Assembly (NCBI RefSeq): GCF_004136575.1
Contig: NZ_NOIQ01000001.1
Location: forward strand, 620,001-684,000
DNA length: 64,000 nucleotides
Direction: 5' to 3'
Source: Rothia koreensis
GTDB taxonomy: Bacteria; Actinomycetota; Actinomycetes; Actinomycetales; Micrococcaceae
The notes under the pieces were generated by a model. The model saw nothing but the letters and a program-made list of their open reading frames with translations, had not been told where the DNA came from and did no database searches. Positions 7,450-17,968 of the stretch are shown piece after piece. The first letter of the stretch is position 1. Each line of letters opens with the position of its first letter. The translations under genes and the position numbers were made by a program.

Positions 7450-8862
7450 TCATCGTGAAGGAACAGATACGGGTGATTCCGACAAAGCCCCGGATTCGAC
7501 CAACACTTCGCCCAAACGGCCCAGGACTTCCTCGGTGTTGTGTCCCAAAGCGTCATGGTGCATGGAATTCGAGGTCCACGTCCTCAGATTCGGGATGCTC
7601 GCAGCAGTCTCCATGGCGTGGTCGAAATCCACGTACACGTCCGGCCGATAGGCGCTCGCGGCGACCGGAACCTCGTTGCGGGCCAACCGGTCCAGATCGT
7701 ACAAATGTCCCCAGTCGTCCTTCGCGGCCAGCAGGCGGGCGGCGTCGGCCAAGGGCGTCAGGGCAGGGTCTTCCTCGAAATACCACGGGTGGATCATTTC
7801 GCCGGTGAAGAGCAGCGGATCGGCCTCTTCCGAGTAGTCCGGCCGCGTCGCGCGGATCCTGTCCGCTGCCCACTGACTCGAGACGCCGGGGCCATCGCAA
7901 TAGATCGCTTCGTGCATGAGCGCGTACAACGGCTGCCCCGCGAAGGAGACGGCGCGGCCGACGTCGGTCAGGAAACGTTCCGACGGAAAGCCAGCACCTT
8001 CCGCGAAGGCGGACTCGAGCAGATAGTGCAAGCCATGCACCCTGGAGTTTCCGCCCAGATGATTGCCCAGCATTTGGAAACGGTGGGGCGTCAGTCGTTC
8101 GCCCGAGGACAGCCGGACCTCGTGGTCTCGGAGAAAAGCAGCAATCTCCACCGCACGCGACCTGTCCTCCGGGTACCAGTCGTAGTACTCGAGGTTGCGT
8201 TCGGACACGCGGTCGAACGTCGACCGGTACACATCGGTCGGCGAGCTGTGAATGGGCGCGAGGCCCGCGGTCATCCAGGAATGCAGCAGGGAGTCCGGCG
8301 CATAGGACAAATACGAGAGAGTGATGAATCCGCCGAAGCTCTGGCCCAGGCTCGCCCAGCGTTTCTCGGGCTCATCCGCCGTCAGCGTCGCCCGCACGCA
8401 CTCCGCATCGGCGACGATCGAGTCAGCCCGGAAATGTTCGAGCCAGGCCACCTGCGCCGCTGCGTCTCCCCGGCGCGCGAGCGCGTCCGCGGACAGGGGA
8501 GAGGACAGGCCGGTTCCCCGTTGGTCGAGCAACACCACCCGGTAGGCACGGGCCAGGTGCCGGACCCATCCGGAGTCGGTCAGGGGCCGGGGAGACGGCA
8601 TGCCCGGTCCGCCTTGCAGATACACCAGAAAGGGCCGGTCGTCGGGTTCGCCCCATGACTCGGCGTCGTGCCGCGTCACCACGCGGGCGAATATCTCGAT
8701 CGTTTCGGAAGCCGACGCCGACGGGGCGGCTTCCCCCTCGTGACTCCACGGCCAGGCGTGGGCCAACGGCACCCGGAACCGGTGCTCGGTCAGCTCCAGC
8801 TCACCGATCCGATGGGTCGGGCCGGCGCGGTGGGGGACTGGGGTCGATCCGGGGAATGCCAT
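7450..8862 (-). CDS. Alpha/beta-fold prolyl aminopeptidase (S33)
   Basis: A 470-residue alpha/beta hydrolase. It shows the oxyanion motif QGGPG (83-87), DQRGTG (113-118) and the nucleophile elbow GQSFGG (173-178, Ser175). The Asp and His of the triad are expected in the C-terminal third (DVYVDFDHAME and MHHDALGHN). S33 enzymes of this type release N-terminal Pro or similar residues from short peptides. The length fits the actinobacterial long form. It is cytoplasmic, with no signal peptide seen. Confidence 0.88.
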   Translation of the reverse strand: MAFPGSTPVPHRAGPTHRIGELELTEHRFRVPLAHAWPWSHEGEAAPSASASETIEIFARVVTRHDAESWGEPDDRPFLVYLQGGPGMPSPRPLTDSGWVRHLARAYRVVLLDQRGTGLSSPLSADALARRGDAAAQVAWLEHFRADSIVADAECVRATLTADEPEKRWASLGQSFGGFITLSYLSYAPDSLLHSWMTAGLAPIHSSPTDVYRSTFDRVSERNLEYYDWYPEDRSRAVEIAAFLRDHEVRLSSGERLTPHRFQMLGNHLGGNSRVHGLHYLLESAFAEGAGFPSERFLTDVGRAVSFAGQPLYALMHEAIYCDGPGVSSQWAADRIRATRPDYSEEADPLLFTGEMIHPWYFEEDPALTPLADAARLLAAKDDWGHLYDLDRLARNEVPVAASAYRPDVYVDFDHAMETAASIPNLRTWTSNSMHHDALGHNTEEVLGRLGEVLVESGALSESPVSVPSR

Positions 8863-8887
8863 GCGACCATTCTACGGTCACAGCCCC

Positions 8888-11497
8888 TCAGGGGCGTGGG
8901 GCGTCCTTCAGCGCACCGACGTGATCAACGCGAATCACAGGGGCGCCGACGTCATCAGAGGACAACAGGTCCACGGTCGCCGTGATTCCGTAGTCGAAGT
9001 TGTCGGCAGGATCCGAAAAGGCCTGACGTACCTTCCATACCTCAGGATCGGACCTGTCCATGGTCAGGTGGCGTGGCGCCCGGGCATCGGCATCGGTGTA
9101 GATGTCGTCGTACTCGTCGAAGTACTCGTCCAGTGCGTCGGCCCACCGGTCGGCGTCCCAGCCGTGCTCTCCGTCCAGCTCACCGAGGAGTTTCTCCTTC
9201 TCCTCCGCGAAGAGCTCGACCCGCCTGAACATCGCGTTCCGGACCATGATCGTGAAGGCACGCACATTGTCCGTGACCTTCGGTGCCTGCTCCGCCACCA
9301 ACTCCTCGAGAGAGTCCTGAGTCGGTTCCGCGTCCTCCCCGGCCGTCATTTTCTCCCACTCGTCGATCAACGAGTTGTCCGTCTGCCGGATCAGCTCACC
9401 GAGCCACGCGACTAGGTCCTCCAGTTCCTCGGTCAGAGACGAGACCGGAACCGTCTGCCGAAGCGCCCGGTACGCATCGGACAGATACCTCAGCAGAATC
9501 CCTTCGGACCGAGCCAACTGGTAGTACTGCACGAAGTCCCCGAACCCCATCGCCCGCTCGTACATGTCACGGACGATCGATTTCGGTGCCAGATCGAATT
9601 CCGCAATCCACGGCGCACCCGAACGGTAGGTTTCGAACGCGTCCTCCAGCATTTCAGCCAATGGTTGCGGGTAGGTGATCTGATCCGCCGCGTTCATCCG
9701 CTCCGTGTAGTCGAGGCCCTCGGCCTTCATCGCCGCGATGGCCTCGCCACGGGCCTTCTTCTCTTGGGCATTCAGGACCTGGCGGGGCTTCTCCAGCGTG
9801 GACTCGATGACCGATACCGCGTCCAGCGCATAACCGGGGTCTTCCATGTCCAGCAAGGACAAAGCCGCCAACGCGAACGGCGACAACGGCTGGTTCAGAG
9901 CAAAATTTTCCTGCAACTGGACCGTCAGCCGCACAGTCCGGCCGTCCTCGTCCGGTTCGTCCAGCTTCTCCACGACGCCCGCCGCCAGCAGCTCCCGGTA
10001 AATACCCAGGGCCTTTCTCATCAACTGGCGCTGGCGCGGCCTGGGCTCGTGGTTTTCGGTCAACAGCTTCTTGGCCGCCGCAAAGGGGTCACCCGGCCGT
10101 TCCAGCAGGTTCAGGAGCATCGAATGCGACACCGTGAATGACGAGGTCAGCGGCTCGGGCACGGCCTGAACCAGCTGGTCGAAAGTCTTCCGCGACCACG
10201 CCACAAACCCCTGCGGCGGCTTCTTCTTCTTTCCGCGGGTCGCCTGCGCGACCTTCTTCTCGTCCCCATCGAATTTCTGCTGGGCTTTTTGTACGATCCG
10301 GGCGTTCTCGATGTCGTGTTCCGGGGCCTGGACGACCACGGTCCCCGCCGTGTCGTACCCGGCCCGCCCGGCGCGCCCGGCAACCTGATGGAACTCGCGA
10401 GCCTTGAGCCGGCGGGTGCGTTCGCCGTCGAATTTGGACAGCGCGGTGATCAGGACGGTGCGAATCGGTACGTTGATCCCGACGCCGAGAGTATCGGTTC
10501 CGCAGATGACCTTGAGCAGCCCGGTCTGGGCCAGCTGCTCGACGAGTCGACGGTATTTGGGAAGCATCCCGGCGTGATGGACACCGACGCCGTGCCTGAC
10601 CATCTTGTTCAGCACCTTGCCGAAGCCCGAGGAGAAGCGGAACCCCGCGATCGCGTCGGAGACCTGTTGCTTTTCATCTCTGGTCAGGAGATTCAGGCTC
10701 ATGAGCGATTGGGCCTGGTCCATCGCCTGCAACTGGGAGAAGTGAACCACGTACACGGGAGCTTGGCCGGTTTTCACGAGTTCTTCGATGGCCTCGTGGA
10801 CGGGTTCCTCGGAGTAGTAGTAGTGCAACGGGATCGGCCGCTCGGAACTGGTCACGTAGGTCGTCTCCCGCCCGGTCAGCTCGGTCAGCTCGCGCTCGAA
10901 GCGAGTGACGTCGCCCAGGGTTGCGCTCATCAGGAGAAACTGCGCCTGGGGCAACTCGAGGAGCGGAACCTGCCATGCCCATCCCCGCTGGGGGTCGGAG
11001 TAGAAATGGAATTCGTCCATCACCACTTGGGTCACATCCGCACCCTCACCTTCCCGGAGGACCACATTGGCCAGGATCTCCGCGGTGCAGCAGACAATCG
11101 GTGCCTGGGCATTGACCGAGGAATCCCCGGTGACCATTCCGACGTTCTCCGCCCCGAAGATCGCGCAGAGGTCGAAGAATTTCTCCGAAACCAGCGCCTT
11201 GATCGGTGCCGTGTAATAGGAACGCTGACCCTGGGCGAGTCCGGCGAAGTGAGCCGCCACCGCGACCGTCGATTTGCCGGAACCTGTGGGGGTGGCCAGG
11301 ATGACGTTCGCCCCGGAGGCTATGCCCAGAACGGCTTCGTCCTGCGCAGGATACAGCTCCATGTCCCGTGATGAGATCCAGTCGGTGAAGCCGTCGTAGA
11401 TCTCCTCCTGGTTGAGGGGATTGGAAGCGTAGTCCCCACGGAAGTAGTGGTGATCCGATTCCGCGAATTTGGGGTCCAGGGCTTCGAGAAGTTTCAT
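8888..11497 (-). CDS. Ski2-like DEAD/DEAH helicase with DUF3516
   Basis: An 869-residue superfamily 2 helicase. Walker A is ATPTGSGKST (68-77) and motif II is DEFH (161-164) rather than DEAD or DEVH. Motif III is SAT and motif VI is HQVAGRAGRAG, all in the first half. The C-terminal half corresponds to DUF3516, typical of actinobacterial Ski2-like helicases; an RNA-unwinding role is inferred from Ski2/Mtr4 relatives. ATG 11497 was preferred because the upstream part of the frame is Arg/Pro-rich; no good ribosome site precedes it. It is divergent from fhs with 110 bp between. Confidence 0.9.
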   Translation of the reverse strand: MKLLEALDPKFAESDHHYFRGDYASNPLNQEEIYDGFTDWISSRDMELYPAQDEAVLGIASGANVILATPTGSGKSTVAVAAHFAGLAQGQRSYYTAPIKALVSEKFFDLCAIFGAENVGMVTGDSSVNAQAPIVCCTAEILANVVLREGEGADVTQVVMDEFHFYSDPQRGWAWQVPLLELPQAQFLLMSATLGDVTRFERELTELTGRETTYVTSSERPIPLHYYYSEEPVHEAIEELVKTGQAPVYVVHFSQLQAMDQAQSLMSLNLLTRDEKQQVSDAIAGFRFSSGFGKVLNKMVRHGVGVHHAGMLPKYRRLVEQLAQTGLLKVICGTDTLGVGINVPIRTVLITALSKFDGERTRRLKAREFHQVAGRAGRAGYDTAGTVVVQAPEHDIENARIVQKAQQKFDGDEKKVAQATRGKKKKPPQGFVAWSRKTFDQLVQAVPEPLTSSFTVSHSMLLNLLERPGDPFAAAKKLLTENHEPRPRQRQLMRKALGIYRELLAAGVVEKLDEPDEDGRTVRLTVQLQENFALNQPLSPFALAALSLLDMEDPGYALDAVSVIESTLEKPRQVLNAQEKKARGEAIAAMKAEGLDYTERMNAADQITYPQPLAEMLEDAFETYRSGAPWIAEFDLAPKSIVRDMYERAMGFGDFVQYYQLARSEGILLRYLSDAYRALRQTVPVSSLTEELEDLVAWLGELIRQTDNSLIDEWEKMTAGEDAEPTQDSLEELVAEQAPKVTDNVRAFTIMVRNAMFRRVELFAEEKEKLLGELDGEHGWDADRWADALDEYFDEYDDIYTDADARAPRHLTMDRSDPEVWKVRQAFSDPADNFDYGITATVDLLSSDDVGAPVIRVDHVGALKDAPRP

Positions 11498-11567
11498 CGT
11501 TGACCATCGTACCCGCGGACCATGACATGCCGGTCCCCGGATTCGCCGTTCGGGAAGAGCGCCGGGA

Positions 11568-11573
11568 CATAAT
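11568..11573 (+). promoter_or_regulatory. Candidate -10 element for fhs
   Basis: CATAAT lies 35 nt before the fhs start, inside a small inverted repeat (CCGGGA at 11562-11567, TCCCGG at 11587-11592). No convincing -35 box was found, so this is only suggestive. Confidence 0.3.
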
Positions 11574-11607
11574 GAATACGGCTGTTCCCGGAACACAGGA
11601 GTCAATC

Positions 11608-13308
11608 ATGAACCTGCCTTTCCCCTCGGATCTCGAGATCGCCCAGGACGCGAAGCTGGAGCCCATCGCGGCGGTCGCTGCGCGCGCCGGAATACCGGAG
11701 GAGAGGCTTGAGCCCTACGGCAAGCACGTGGCCAAGATCGAGTTGGACGCGACCTCCGGCGGAACAGCAACGGGCAGCAAATATGTGGTCGTTACCGCGG
11801 TGACCCCCACGCCCCTCGGGGAGGGCAAAACGGCAACGAGCGTGTCTCTGGCCCAGGGGATGGCGGCCAGGGGACGCAATGCCATGCTTGCGCTCCGTCA
11901 GCCGTCCATGGGCCCCACGTTCGGCATCAAGGGCGGAACCGCCGGGGGAGGCTATTCCCAAGTCGTTCCGATGGAGAAGCTGAACCTGCACTTGACCGGA
12001 GACTTCCACGCGGTCACCGCGGCCCACAACATGCTGGCCGCAATCCTGGACAACCACCTTCATTTCGGCAATGAGCTGGACATCGACGAGCGCTCCATCA
12101 CGTGGCGCCGAGTGCTCGATGTCAACGACAGATCACTGCGCGACATCGTCGTCGGACTCGGGGAACGCACCGACGGGGTCACCAGGCAAACCGGCTTCGA
12201 TATCACCTCGGCCAGCGAAGTCATGGTGATCCTCTCCCTGGCCACGAGCCTGAACGATTTGCACGAGCGCCTGGCCCGCATCGTCGTCGGCCTGACGAGG
12301 AGCGGAGAACCCGTCACGGCCCGCGACCTCAAGGCCGACGGCGCGATGTCAGTCATTCTGGCCGACGCGATCAAACCCAACCTGATGCAGACCCTCGAAC
12401 ACACGCCCGCGCTGATCCACGCCGGCCCGTTCGGAAACATCGCGACGGGCAACTCGTCGGTCGTCGCCGACTACGTCGGTCTGGAACACGCCGATTACGT
12501 CATCACCGAAGCCGGTTTCGGTGCGGATATGGGAGCCGAACGCTTCTTCAACGTCAAATGCCGTACCAGTGGGCTGCGGCCGGACGCCGCCGTTCTCGTG
12601 GTCACCGTCCGCGCCCTCAAATCGCACTCCGGCAGATACCGCATCGTCCCGGGACAGCCACTGCCCGAGGGAATGCTCTCCGAAAGCCCCGAGGACGTCC
12701 AAGCAGGCGCGGCCAATCTTCGCAAGCACATCGACATCGTCCGGTCCTTCGGCGTATCTCCCGTCGTGGCCATCAACGCATTCCCGACGGACCACGAATC
12801 CGAGCACGAGGCAATCCGAACGATCGCCGCAGAAGAAGGAGTCGAAGTCGCGGTGCACAGGGGAGTCTCACAAGGAGGGGCCGGCGCGACCGACCTGGCC
12901 GACGCCGTCGTGCGAGCCTGTGACGAGCCAGGGCGTCTCACGTTCACCTATGGCCTCAACGATCCTCTGACCACCAAGATCGAGAAGGTCGCGACCGAGG
13001 TGTATGGCGCGGACGGAGTGGATCTCAGCCCAGCGGCCGCACAGCAACTCGAACGCTACGAACGGCTTGGGTTCGGACGGTTGCCGGTCGTGATCGCCAA
13101 GACGCATCTTTCACTGTCCTCGGACCCCGGGCTGAAAGGGGCCCCGACAGGGTGGCGGCTTCCGGTGCGCGAGGTCCGGCTCGCGGCCGGAGCCGGATAC
13201 GTGTACGCCCTCTGCGGAACGATCAGGACCATGCCCGGGCTGTCCCGCCATCCCGCCGCCGAACGGATAGGGTTCGACGAATCAGGGAATATCCAGGGTC
13301 TTTTCTGA
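11608..13308 (+). CDS. fhs: Formate-tetrahydrofolate ligase
   Basis: A 566-residue protein, close to the usual 555-560. It makes 10-formyl-THF from formate, THF and ATP, feeding purine and fMet synthesis. The signature TPLGEGKT P-loop (68-75) is followed by MGPTFGIKGGTAGGGYSQVVPM, the conserved substrate region, and the family ending GxIRTMPGL. ATG 11608 has CAGGAG at 6-nt spacing; the frame is open upstream to 11500 but that part is not family-like. It stands alone, with the divergent helicase on one side and the convergent MBL gene on the other. Confidence 0.97.
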   Translation: MNLPFPSDLEIAQDAKLEPIAAVAARAGIPEERLEPYGKHVAKIELDATSGGTATGSKYVVVTAVTPTPLGEGKTATSVSLAQGMAARGRNAMLALRQPSMGPTFGIKGGTAGGGYSQVVPMEKLNLHLTGDFHAVTAAHNMLAAILDNHLHFGNELDIDERSITWRRVLDVNDRSLRDIVVGLGERTDGVTRQTGFDITSASEVMVILSLATSLNDLHERLARIVVGLTRSGEPVTARDLKADGAMSVILADAIKPNLMQTLEHTPALIHAGPFGNIATGNSSVVADYVGLEHADYVITEAGFGADMGAERFFNVKCRTSGLRPDAAVLVVTVRALKSHSGRYRIVPGQPLPEGMLSESPEDVQAGAANLRKHIDIVRSFGVSPVVAINAFPTDHESEHEAIRTIAAEEGVEVAVHRGVSQGGAGATDLADAVVRACDEPGRLTFTYGLNDPLTTKIEKVATEVYGADGVDLSPAAAQQLERYERLGFGRLPVVIAKTHLSLSSDPGLKGAPTGWRLPVREVRLAAGAGYVYALCGTIRTMPGLSRHPAAERIGFDESGNIQGLF

Positions 13309-13341
13309 CCCCACCGCCGGGGCCGGACGGGTGAAACAAAC

Positions 13342-13379
13342 CTGCCCCGGAAAACCGGGAAACCGGCGTTCCGGGGCAG
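13342..13379. terminator. Hairpin between convergent fhs and MBL genes
   Basis: An 11-bp perfect stem, CTGCCCCGGAA (13342-13352) with TTCCGGGGCAG (13369-13379), lies between two convergent genes. There is no clear T-run on either side, so termination is inferred from position and stem strength. Confidence 0.5.
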
Positions 13380-13404
13380 AGGAGCCTCTGGCAGGGCGCA
13401 GCTT

Positions 13405-14070
13405 CTACCAGCCTCGCTGGGCCCACTCATCCAGATGGGGCCGCTCGGCGCCCAGAGTGGTGGACTTGCCGTGGCCGGGAAGGATGACGGTGTCGTCGTC
13501 GTAGACGTCAAAGATTTTCGTGGTCACATCGTGCAGGAGGGACTCGAAGGCTTCCGGGGAACCGGTCTTGCCCACGCCACCCGGGAACAGAGAATCGCCC
13601 GTGAAAATGTAGGTCGGGCCCTCCTCCGGGGTATAAGCCAGGGCAATGGATCCGGGCGTGTGACCGGCCAGGCCGATCACATCCAAGGAGAAACCTTCCA
13701 AATCGGCCGTGTCGCCGTCCTCGAAGGTGATGTCCATGGGCACGTCGATGTCGGATTCATCGGCATCGCCGCACGCGGTGAGCGCCTCCGAACGGGACTT
13801 GATCTCGGGCAGCGCTCGCACATGGTCCCAATGAGAGTGGGTCGTCACGATCAGCTGAACGTTTCCGCAGCAGGCGCACTGTGCGTCGACGTCGTGGGCA
13901 CCCGCGGCCACGAGACGTGAAATCGAATCGGGGTCGTCCGCCGCATCGATCAACAGCTGGGTGCCGGTCTGCTTGCACGTCACCAGGTAGACGTTATTGT
14001 CCATGTCGGAGACGCTGATATAACGGATGGTGACCTTACCCAGGTCGATCTTTTCGGTAGCGATTGCCAT
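13405..14070 (-). CDS. MBL-fold metallohydrolase (glyoxalase II-like)
   Basis: A 221-residue metallo-beta-lactamase fold protein. The metal motif is THSHWDH (77-83), followed by GHTPGS and an Asp in FTGDSLF, then PGHG near the end. Substrate is unknown; relatives hydrolyse thioesters such as S-lactoylglutathione or mycothiol conjugates. An unusual CACC cluster (Cys65, 67, 68) lies before the metal motif. Two tandem ATG codons occur; the second (14070) sits 4 nt after GGAGG and is preferred. It is transcribed away from uvrA, a neighbourhood seen in other Micrococcales. Confidence 0.88.
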   Translation of the reverse strand: MAIATEKIDLGKVTIRYISVSDMDNNVYLVTCKQTGTQLLIDAADDPDSISRLVAAGAHDVDAQCACCGNVQLIVTTHSHWDHVRALPEIKSRSEALTACGDADESDIDVPMDITFEDGDTADLEGFSLDVIGLAGHTPGSIALAYTPEEGPTYIFTGDSLFPGGVGKTGSPEAFESLLHDVTTKIFDVYDDDTVILPGHGKSTTLGAERPHLDEWAQRGW

Positions 14071-14251
14071 CATGCCTCCGAGTGTAGGTCTTCCGACCCG
14101 CTCGCGCGCAACCCGCGCGCGAGAGACGTTCACCCTGGGCCGATTTCTCCACCGCGCGCCGCAGATTCGTTAGAATAAATCTTCGAATGGGGAGTGTTCG
14201 CGTCAGTCGCACGACCTCCCGGTCCGGAGCAACCACGCAGACAGGCAGGTC

Positions 14252-17137
14252 ATGACCATTCAGCACGTTGAGGGACACGAACCCGGTATGCCGCAGGACC
14301 TCACCAGGATTCTGGTCAAGGGCGCACGGGAAAACAATCTCAGGAATGTGGACCTGGATATTCCGCGCAATGCGATGATCGTGTTCACCGGGCTCTCCGG
14401 ATCGGGAAAGTCCTCTCTGGCCTTCGACACGATCTTCGCCGAGGGGCAACGTCGGTACGTCGAATCGCTGTCCGCGTATGCGCGCATGTTCCTGGGCCAG
14501 GTCGACAAACCGGATGTGGACTTCATCGAGGGCCTCTCGCCGGCGGTGTCGATCGATCAGAAGTCCACGTCGAAGAATCCGCGGTCCACGGTCGGCACTA
14601 TCACCGAAATCTACGATTACATGCGTCTGTTGTGGGCGCGGATCGGGCACCCCCACTGTCCCATCTGTGGGGAGCCGATCGAGAAGCAGACTCCTCAGGC
14701 GATCGTCGACCAGCTCATGTCCTCTCCCGAGCGGACTCGATTGCAGGTTCTGGCGCCTATGGTGCGTTCCAGAAAGGGAGAGTTCGCCGATCTGTTCGCC
14801 TCACTGACCCAGCAGGGCTATTCCCGTGCAGTGGTTGACGGTGAGCAGGTCCAGCTCGCGGAGGCGCCCAAGCTCAAGAAGCAGTACAAACATTCCATTT
14901 CCGTGGTGGTCGATCGTTTGGTCATCAAGGACTCGATCCACCAGCGCCTGACCGACTCCATCGAGACTGCGCTGGGACTTGCGGACGGAAGGGTCGTCGT
15001 CGATTTCGTCGACGACGATTCGGACGCAGGTCAGCGCACATTCAGCGAGAACCTGGCCTGCCCCAACGAGCACCCGATCGAAACCACGGAGATCGAACCG
15101 CGCGCCTTCTCCTTCAACAGTCCGTTCGGCGCCTGCCCTGAATGCGACGGCATCGGGTCTCGTCTGGAGGTCGATGAAGACCTGGTCATTCCCGATCCGG
15201 ACAAGACCTTGGGTGAAGGGGCCATCGCTCCCTGGTCACAGGGCAAGTCCACGACCGAGTACTGGCTGCGCCTTCTGGCGGGCCTCGGCAAAGAAGTGGA
15301 CTTCGACCTCAACACCCCATGGAAGAACCTGAGCAAAAAGGCCCGTCAGGCGATCCTCAACGGAAAAGACTTCAAGGTCGAGGTGTCCTACCGCAACCGG
15401 TTCGGTCGCGAACGCAGGTACACCTCCGGCTTCGAAGGCGTGTACGCCTACATCAAGCGCAAGCATGAGGAAACCGAGTCCGATTGGGCGAAAGATCGCT
15501 ATGAACAGTACATGCGTCAGGTTGCCTGCCCCGCGTGTGACGGAGCCCGCCTGAACCCGACCATGCTCGCGGTCACCGTCGGCGGGGCATCGATTGCCGA
15601 GGTCACGGCAATGTCGATGACGGACACTCAAAAGTTCATGGCCGGTCTGGAACTGTCGGAGCGCGAGTCGAAGATCGCCGACCAGGTTCTGAAAGAGATC
15701 AATGCGCGCCTGCAGTTCCTGCTCGACGTCGGGCTCGACTACCTGAATCTGGAGCGAGCTGCAGCCACGTTGTCCGGCGGCGAGGCGCAGCGTATTCGGC
15801 TGGCGACGCAGATCGGTTCCGGACTCGTGGGTGTTCTCTACGTCCTCGACGAGCCCTCGATCGGCCTCCACCAGCGGGACAACCGTCGCCTGATCGAAAC
15901 CCTGAGCAAACTCCGGGACCTGGGCAACACCCTCATCGTGGTCGAGCACGATGAGGACACCATCAAGGAATCGGACTGGATCGTGGACGTCGGGCCGGGT
16001 GCCGGCGAGCACGGCGGCGAAATCGTCCACTCGGGCACGTACGAGGATCTCTTGTCGAATCAGCGGTCGCTCACGGGCGCCTACCTCGATCGACGCCGCG
16101 AGATCTCTCTGCCCTCGAAACGTCGCCCGATCGACAAGAAACGCACGGTCAAGGTGGTCGGGGCCAAGGAGAACAACCTGACGGGAATCGACGTCGAATT
16201 CCCCTTGGGCGTCTTCACCGCCATCACCGGTGTGTCCGGCTCGGGCAAGTCAACCCTGGTCAACGACATTCTCTATACCGCTCTGGCCAACAAACTGAAC
16301 GGTGCCAAGCAGGTGCCCGGGCGGCATCAGCGCGTCGAGGGATTGGACCATCTGGACAAGATCGTTCACGTGGACCAGAGCCCCATCGGGCGCATGCCGC
16401 GATCGAACGCAGCCACGTACACGGGGGTCTTCGACCACATCCGCAAGTTGTTTGCAGAAACCAACGAGGCCAAAGTTCGGGGTTACCTTCCGGGCCGATT
16501 CTCCTTCAACGTCAAGGGCGGCCGCTGCGAAGCGTGCCATGGGGACGGCACCTTGAAGATCGAGATGAACTTTCTGCCGGACGTTTTCGTGCCCTGCGAG
16601 GTCTGCCACGGTGCCAGGTACAACCGCGAAACCCTCGAGATCCGGTACAAGGGCAAGACCATCGCGGATGTCCTGGACATGCCGGTCGAGGAAGCCGCCG
16701 AGTTCTTCTCCGCGTTCACTCCCATTGCCCGGCACCTCAACACCCTCGTCGACGTCGGGCTGGGGTACATTCGCCTCGGCCAACCCGCCCCGACGCTGTC
16801 GGGTGGCGAAGCTCAGCGCGTCAAGTTGGCGACGGAACTCCAGCGGCGGTCCAACGGCCGGACCATCTATGTTCTGGACGAACCGACCACTGGCCTCCAC
16901 TTCGAGGACATCAGCAAGTTGTTGAACGTGCTCCAGGGACTGGTCGACAAAGGAAACACGGTACTGACGATCGAGCACAACCTCGACGTCATCAAGTCGG
17001 CCGACTGGATCGTGGACATGGGACCCGAAGGCGGCAGCGGGGGCGGCCAGGTGGTGGCCCAAGGCACCCCCGAACAGGTCGCCCGTGTGGTCGGAAGCCA
17101 TACCGGGTATTTTCTTTCCGAGATTCTGGAGGACTGA
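14252..17137 (+). CDS. uvrA: Excinuclease ABC subunit A
   Basis: A 961-residue UvrA, normal length for actinobacteria. It is the damage-recognition ATPase of nucleotide excision repair. It has two ABC modules: Walker [10 protein letters not shown] (47-55) and a second GVSGSGKST near residue 660. Each has an LSGGEAQR signature and a DEP Walker B. Zinc-finger cysteines are present (CPxCxxP/CxxC pairs near 285, and CEACxGDG...CEVCxG). The start is ATG 14252; ATG 14288 is a weaker alternative. A TAGAAT -10-like box lies about 80 nt upstream. The stop overlaps the next start by 1 nt (TGATG). uvrB is not in the window. Confidence 0.98.
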   Translation: MTIQHVEGHEPGMPQDLTRILVKGARENNLRNVDLDIPRNAMIVFTGLSGSGKSSLAFDTIFAEGQRRYVESLSAYARMFLGQVDKPDVDFIEGLSPAVSIDQKSTSKNPRSTVGTITEIYDYMRLLWARIGHPHCPICGEPIEKQTPQAIVDQLMSSPERTRLQVLAPMVRSRKGEFADLFASLTQQGYSRAVVDGEQVQLAEAPKLKKQYKHSISVVVDRLVIKDSIHQRLTDSIETALGLADGRVVVDFVDDDSDAGQRTFSENLACPNEHPIETTEIEPRAFSFNSPFGACPECDGIGSRLEVDEDLVIPDPDKTLGEGAIAPWSQGKSTTEYWLRLLAGLGKEVDFDLNTPWKNLSKKARQAILNGKDFKVEVSYRNRFGRERRYTSGFEGVYAYIKRKHEETESDWAKDRYEQYMRQVACPACDGARLNPTMLAVTVGGASIAEVTAMSMTDTQKFMAGLELSERESKIADQVLKEINARLQFLLDVGLDYLNLERAAATLSGGEAQRIRLATQIGSGLVGVLYVLDEPSIGLHQRDNRRLIETLSKLRDLGNTLIVVEHDEDTIKESDWIVDVGPGAGEHGGEIVHSGTYEDLLSNQRSLTGAYLDRRREISLPSKRRPIDKKRTVKVVGAKENNLTGIDVEFPLGVFTAITGVSGSGKSTLVNDILYTALANKLNGAKQVPGRHQRVEGLDHLDKIVHVDQSPIGRMPRSNAATYTGVFDHIRKLFAETNEAKVRGYLPGRFSFNVKGGRCEACHGDGTLKIEMNFLPDVFVPCEVCHGARYNRETLEIRYKGKTIADVLDMPVEEAAEFFSAFTPIARHLNTLVDVGLGYIRLGQPAPTLSGGEAQRVKLATELQRRSNGRTIYVLDEPTTGLHFEDISKLLNVLQGLVDKGNTVLTIEHNLDVIKSADWIVDMGPEGGSGGGQVVAQGTPEQVARVVGSHTGYFLSEILED

Positions 17138-17877
17138 TGAGCACATCTCGTACCCCGGCGGTTCTGTTCGATCTGGACGGGACGTTGCTCGACCCCGCTG
17201 GTGCGATCACGGACGGGATATCCGATGCGATCGCGGCGCACGGGTTCGATCGCCCCCAGCCGGACACGCTCCGCAAGTTCGTGGGGCCGTCCACGGACGA
17301 GTCCCTGACCGCCTACACGGACATTCCGCCCGAATTCCACCGGGACATATTGGCCACGTACCGCGGAGGCTACCTGGAGCGGGCACGGAAGTCTTCGATG
17401 TTGTACCCGGGGGTCATGGACTTGTTGCGGGATCTCGCGGAACTCCCCGTTGTCGTCGGCCTGGCGACCCAGAAGCCGCTTCCGACCACGGAAATTCTTC
17501 TGCGAGACTTCGGGCTGGTTGAGTATTTCGACGTCGTCTCGGGCTCGAGGGACGAGCTCAAGCCGGAGACCATGGATCTGCCCGCCGACAAGGCCGGGGT
17601 CATCGACCGGGCTTTTCGCCTGATTGAGGACCGAGCCGTCAGGGACCCCAGTCTCGGCGTCGTCGATCCCGAGAGGACCGTGATGGTCGGTGACCGGGAG
17701 TACGACGTCGCCGGCGCACTGGCCCACGGGATCGACTGCATCGGAGTGTCCTGGGGGTTCGCCTCGGGAACCGAACTCGCGGACGCGGGAGCCGTGAGCA
17801 TCGTCGACGACATCATGGGGTTGCGTACCGTGATGGCGCGGCAGACCGGGCTGGAGGACCTCATCGGTCCGGCGTGA
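17137..17877 (+). CDS. HAD-superfamily phosphatase (Gph-like)
   Basis: A 246-residue HAD hydrolase. Motif I is FDLDGTLLD (nucleophile Asp12, acid Asp14) and motif IV is VMVGDREYDV. A helical cap lies between, as in phosphoglycolate phosphatases and related 5'-nucleotidase-like enzymes. The substrate is not certain. Its ATG overlaps the uvrA stop by one base, so it is translationally coupled to uvrA. Confidence 0.88.
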   Translation: MSTSRTPAVLFDLDGTLLDPAGAITDGISDAIAAHGFDRPQPDTLRKFVGPSTDESLTAYTDIPPEFHRDILATYRGGYLERARKSSMLYPGVMDLLRDLAELPVVVGLATQKPLPTTEILLRDFGLVEYFDVVSGSRDELKPETMDLPADKAGVIDRAFRLIEDRAVRDPSLGVVDPERTVMVGDREYDVAGALAHGIDCIGVSWGFASGTELADAGAVSIVDDIMGLRTVMARQTGLEDLIGPA

Positions 17878-17968
17878 CTGCCTCGGCCTCACCCGTCTCT
17901 CCAGAGCGGGATCGTGGTCCGGGAACGGGTACAGTGTTTTCGACGATTCTTTGTGAGGAGAGCAACCC

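Noticed and set aside
14180-14205. LexA-like CGAA...TTCG upstream of uvrA
   Set aside because: The half-sites are nine bases apart instead of the six expected for the actinobacterial LexA box.
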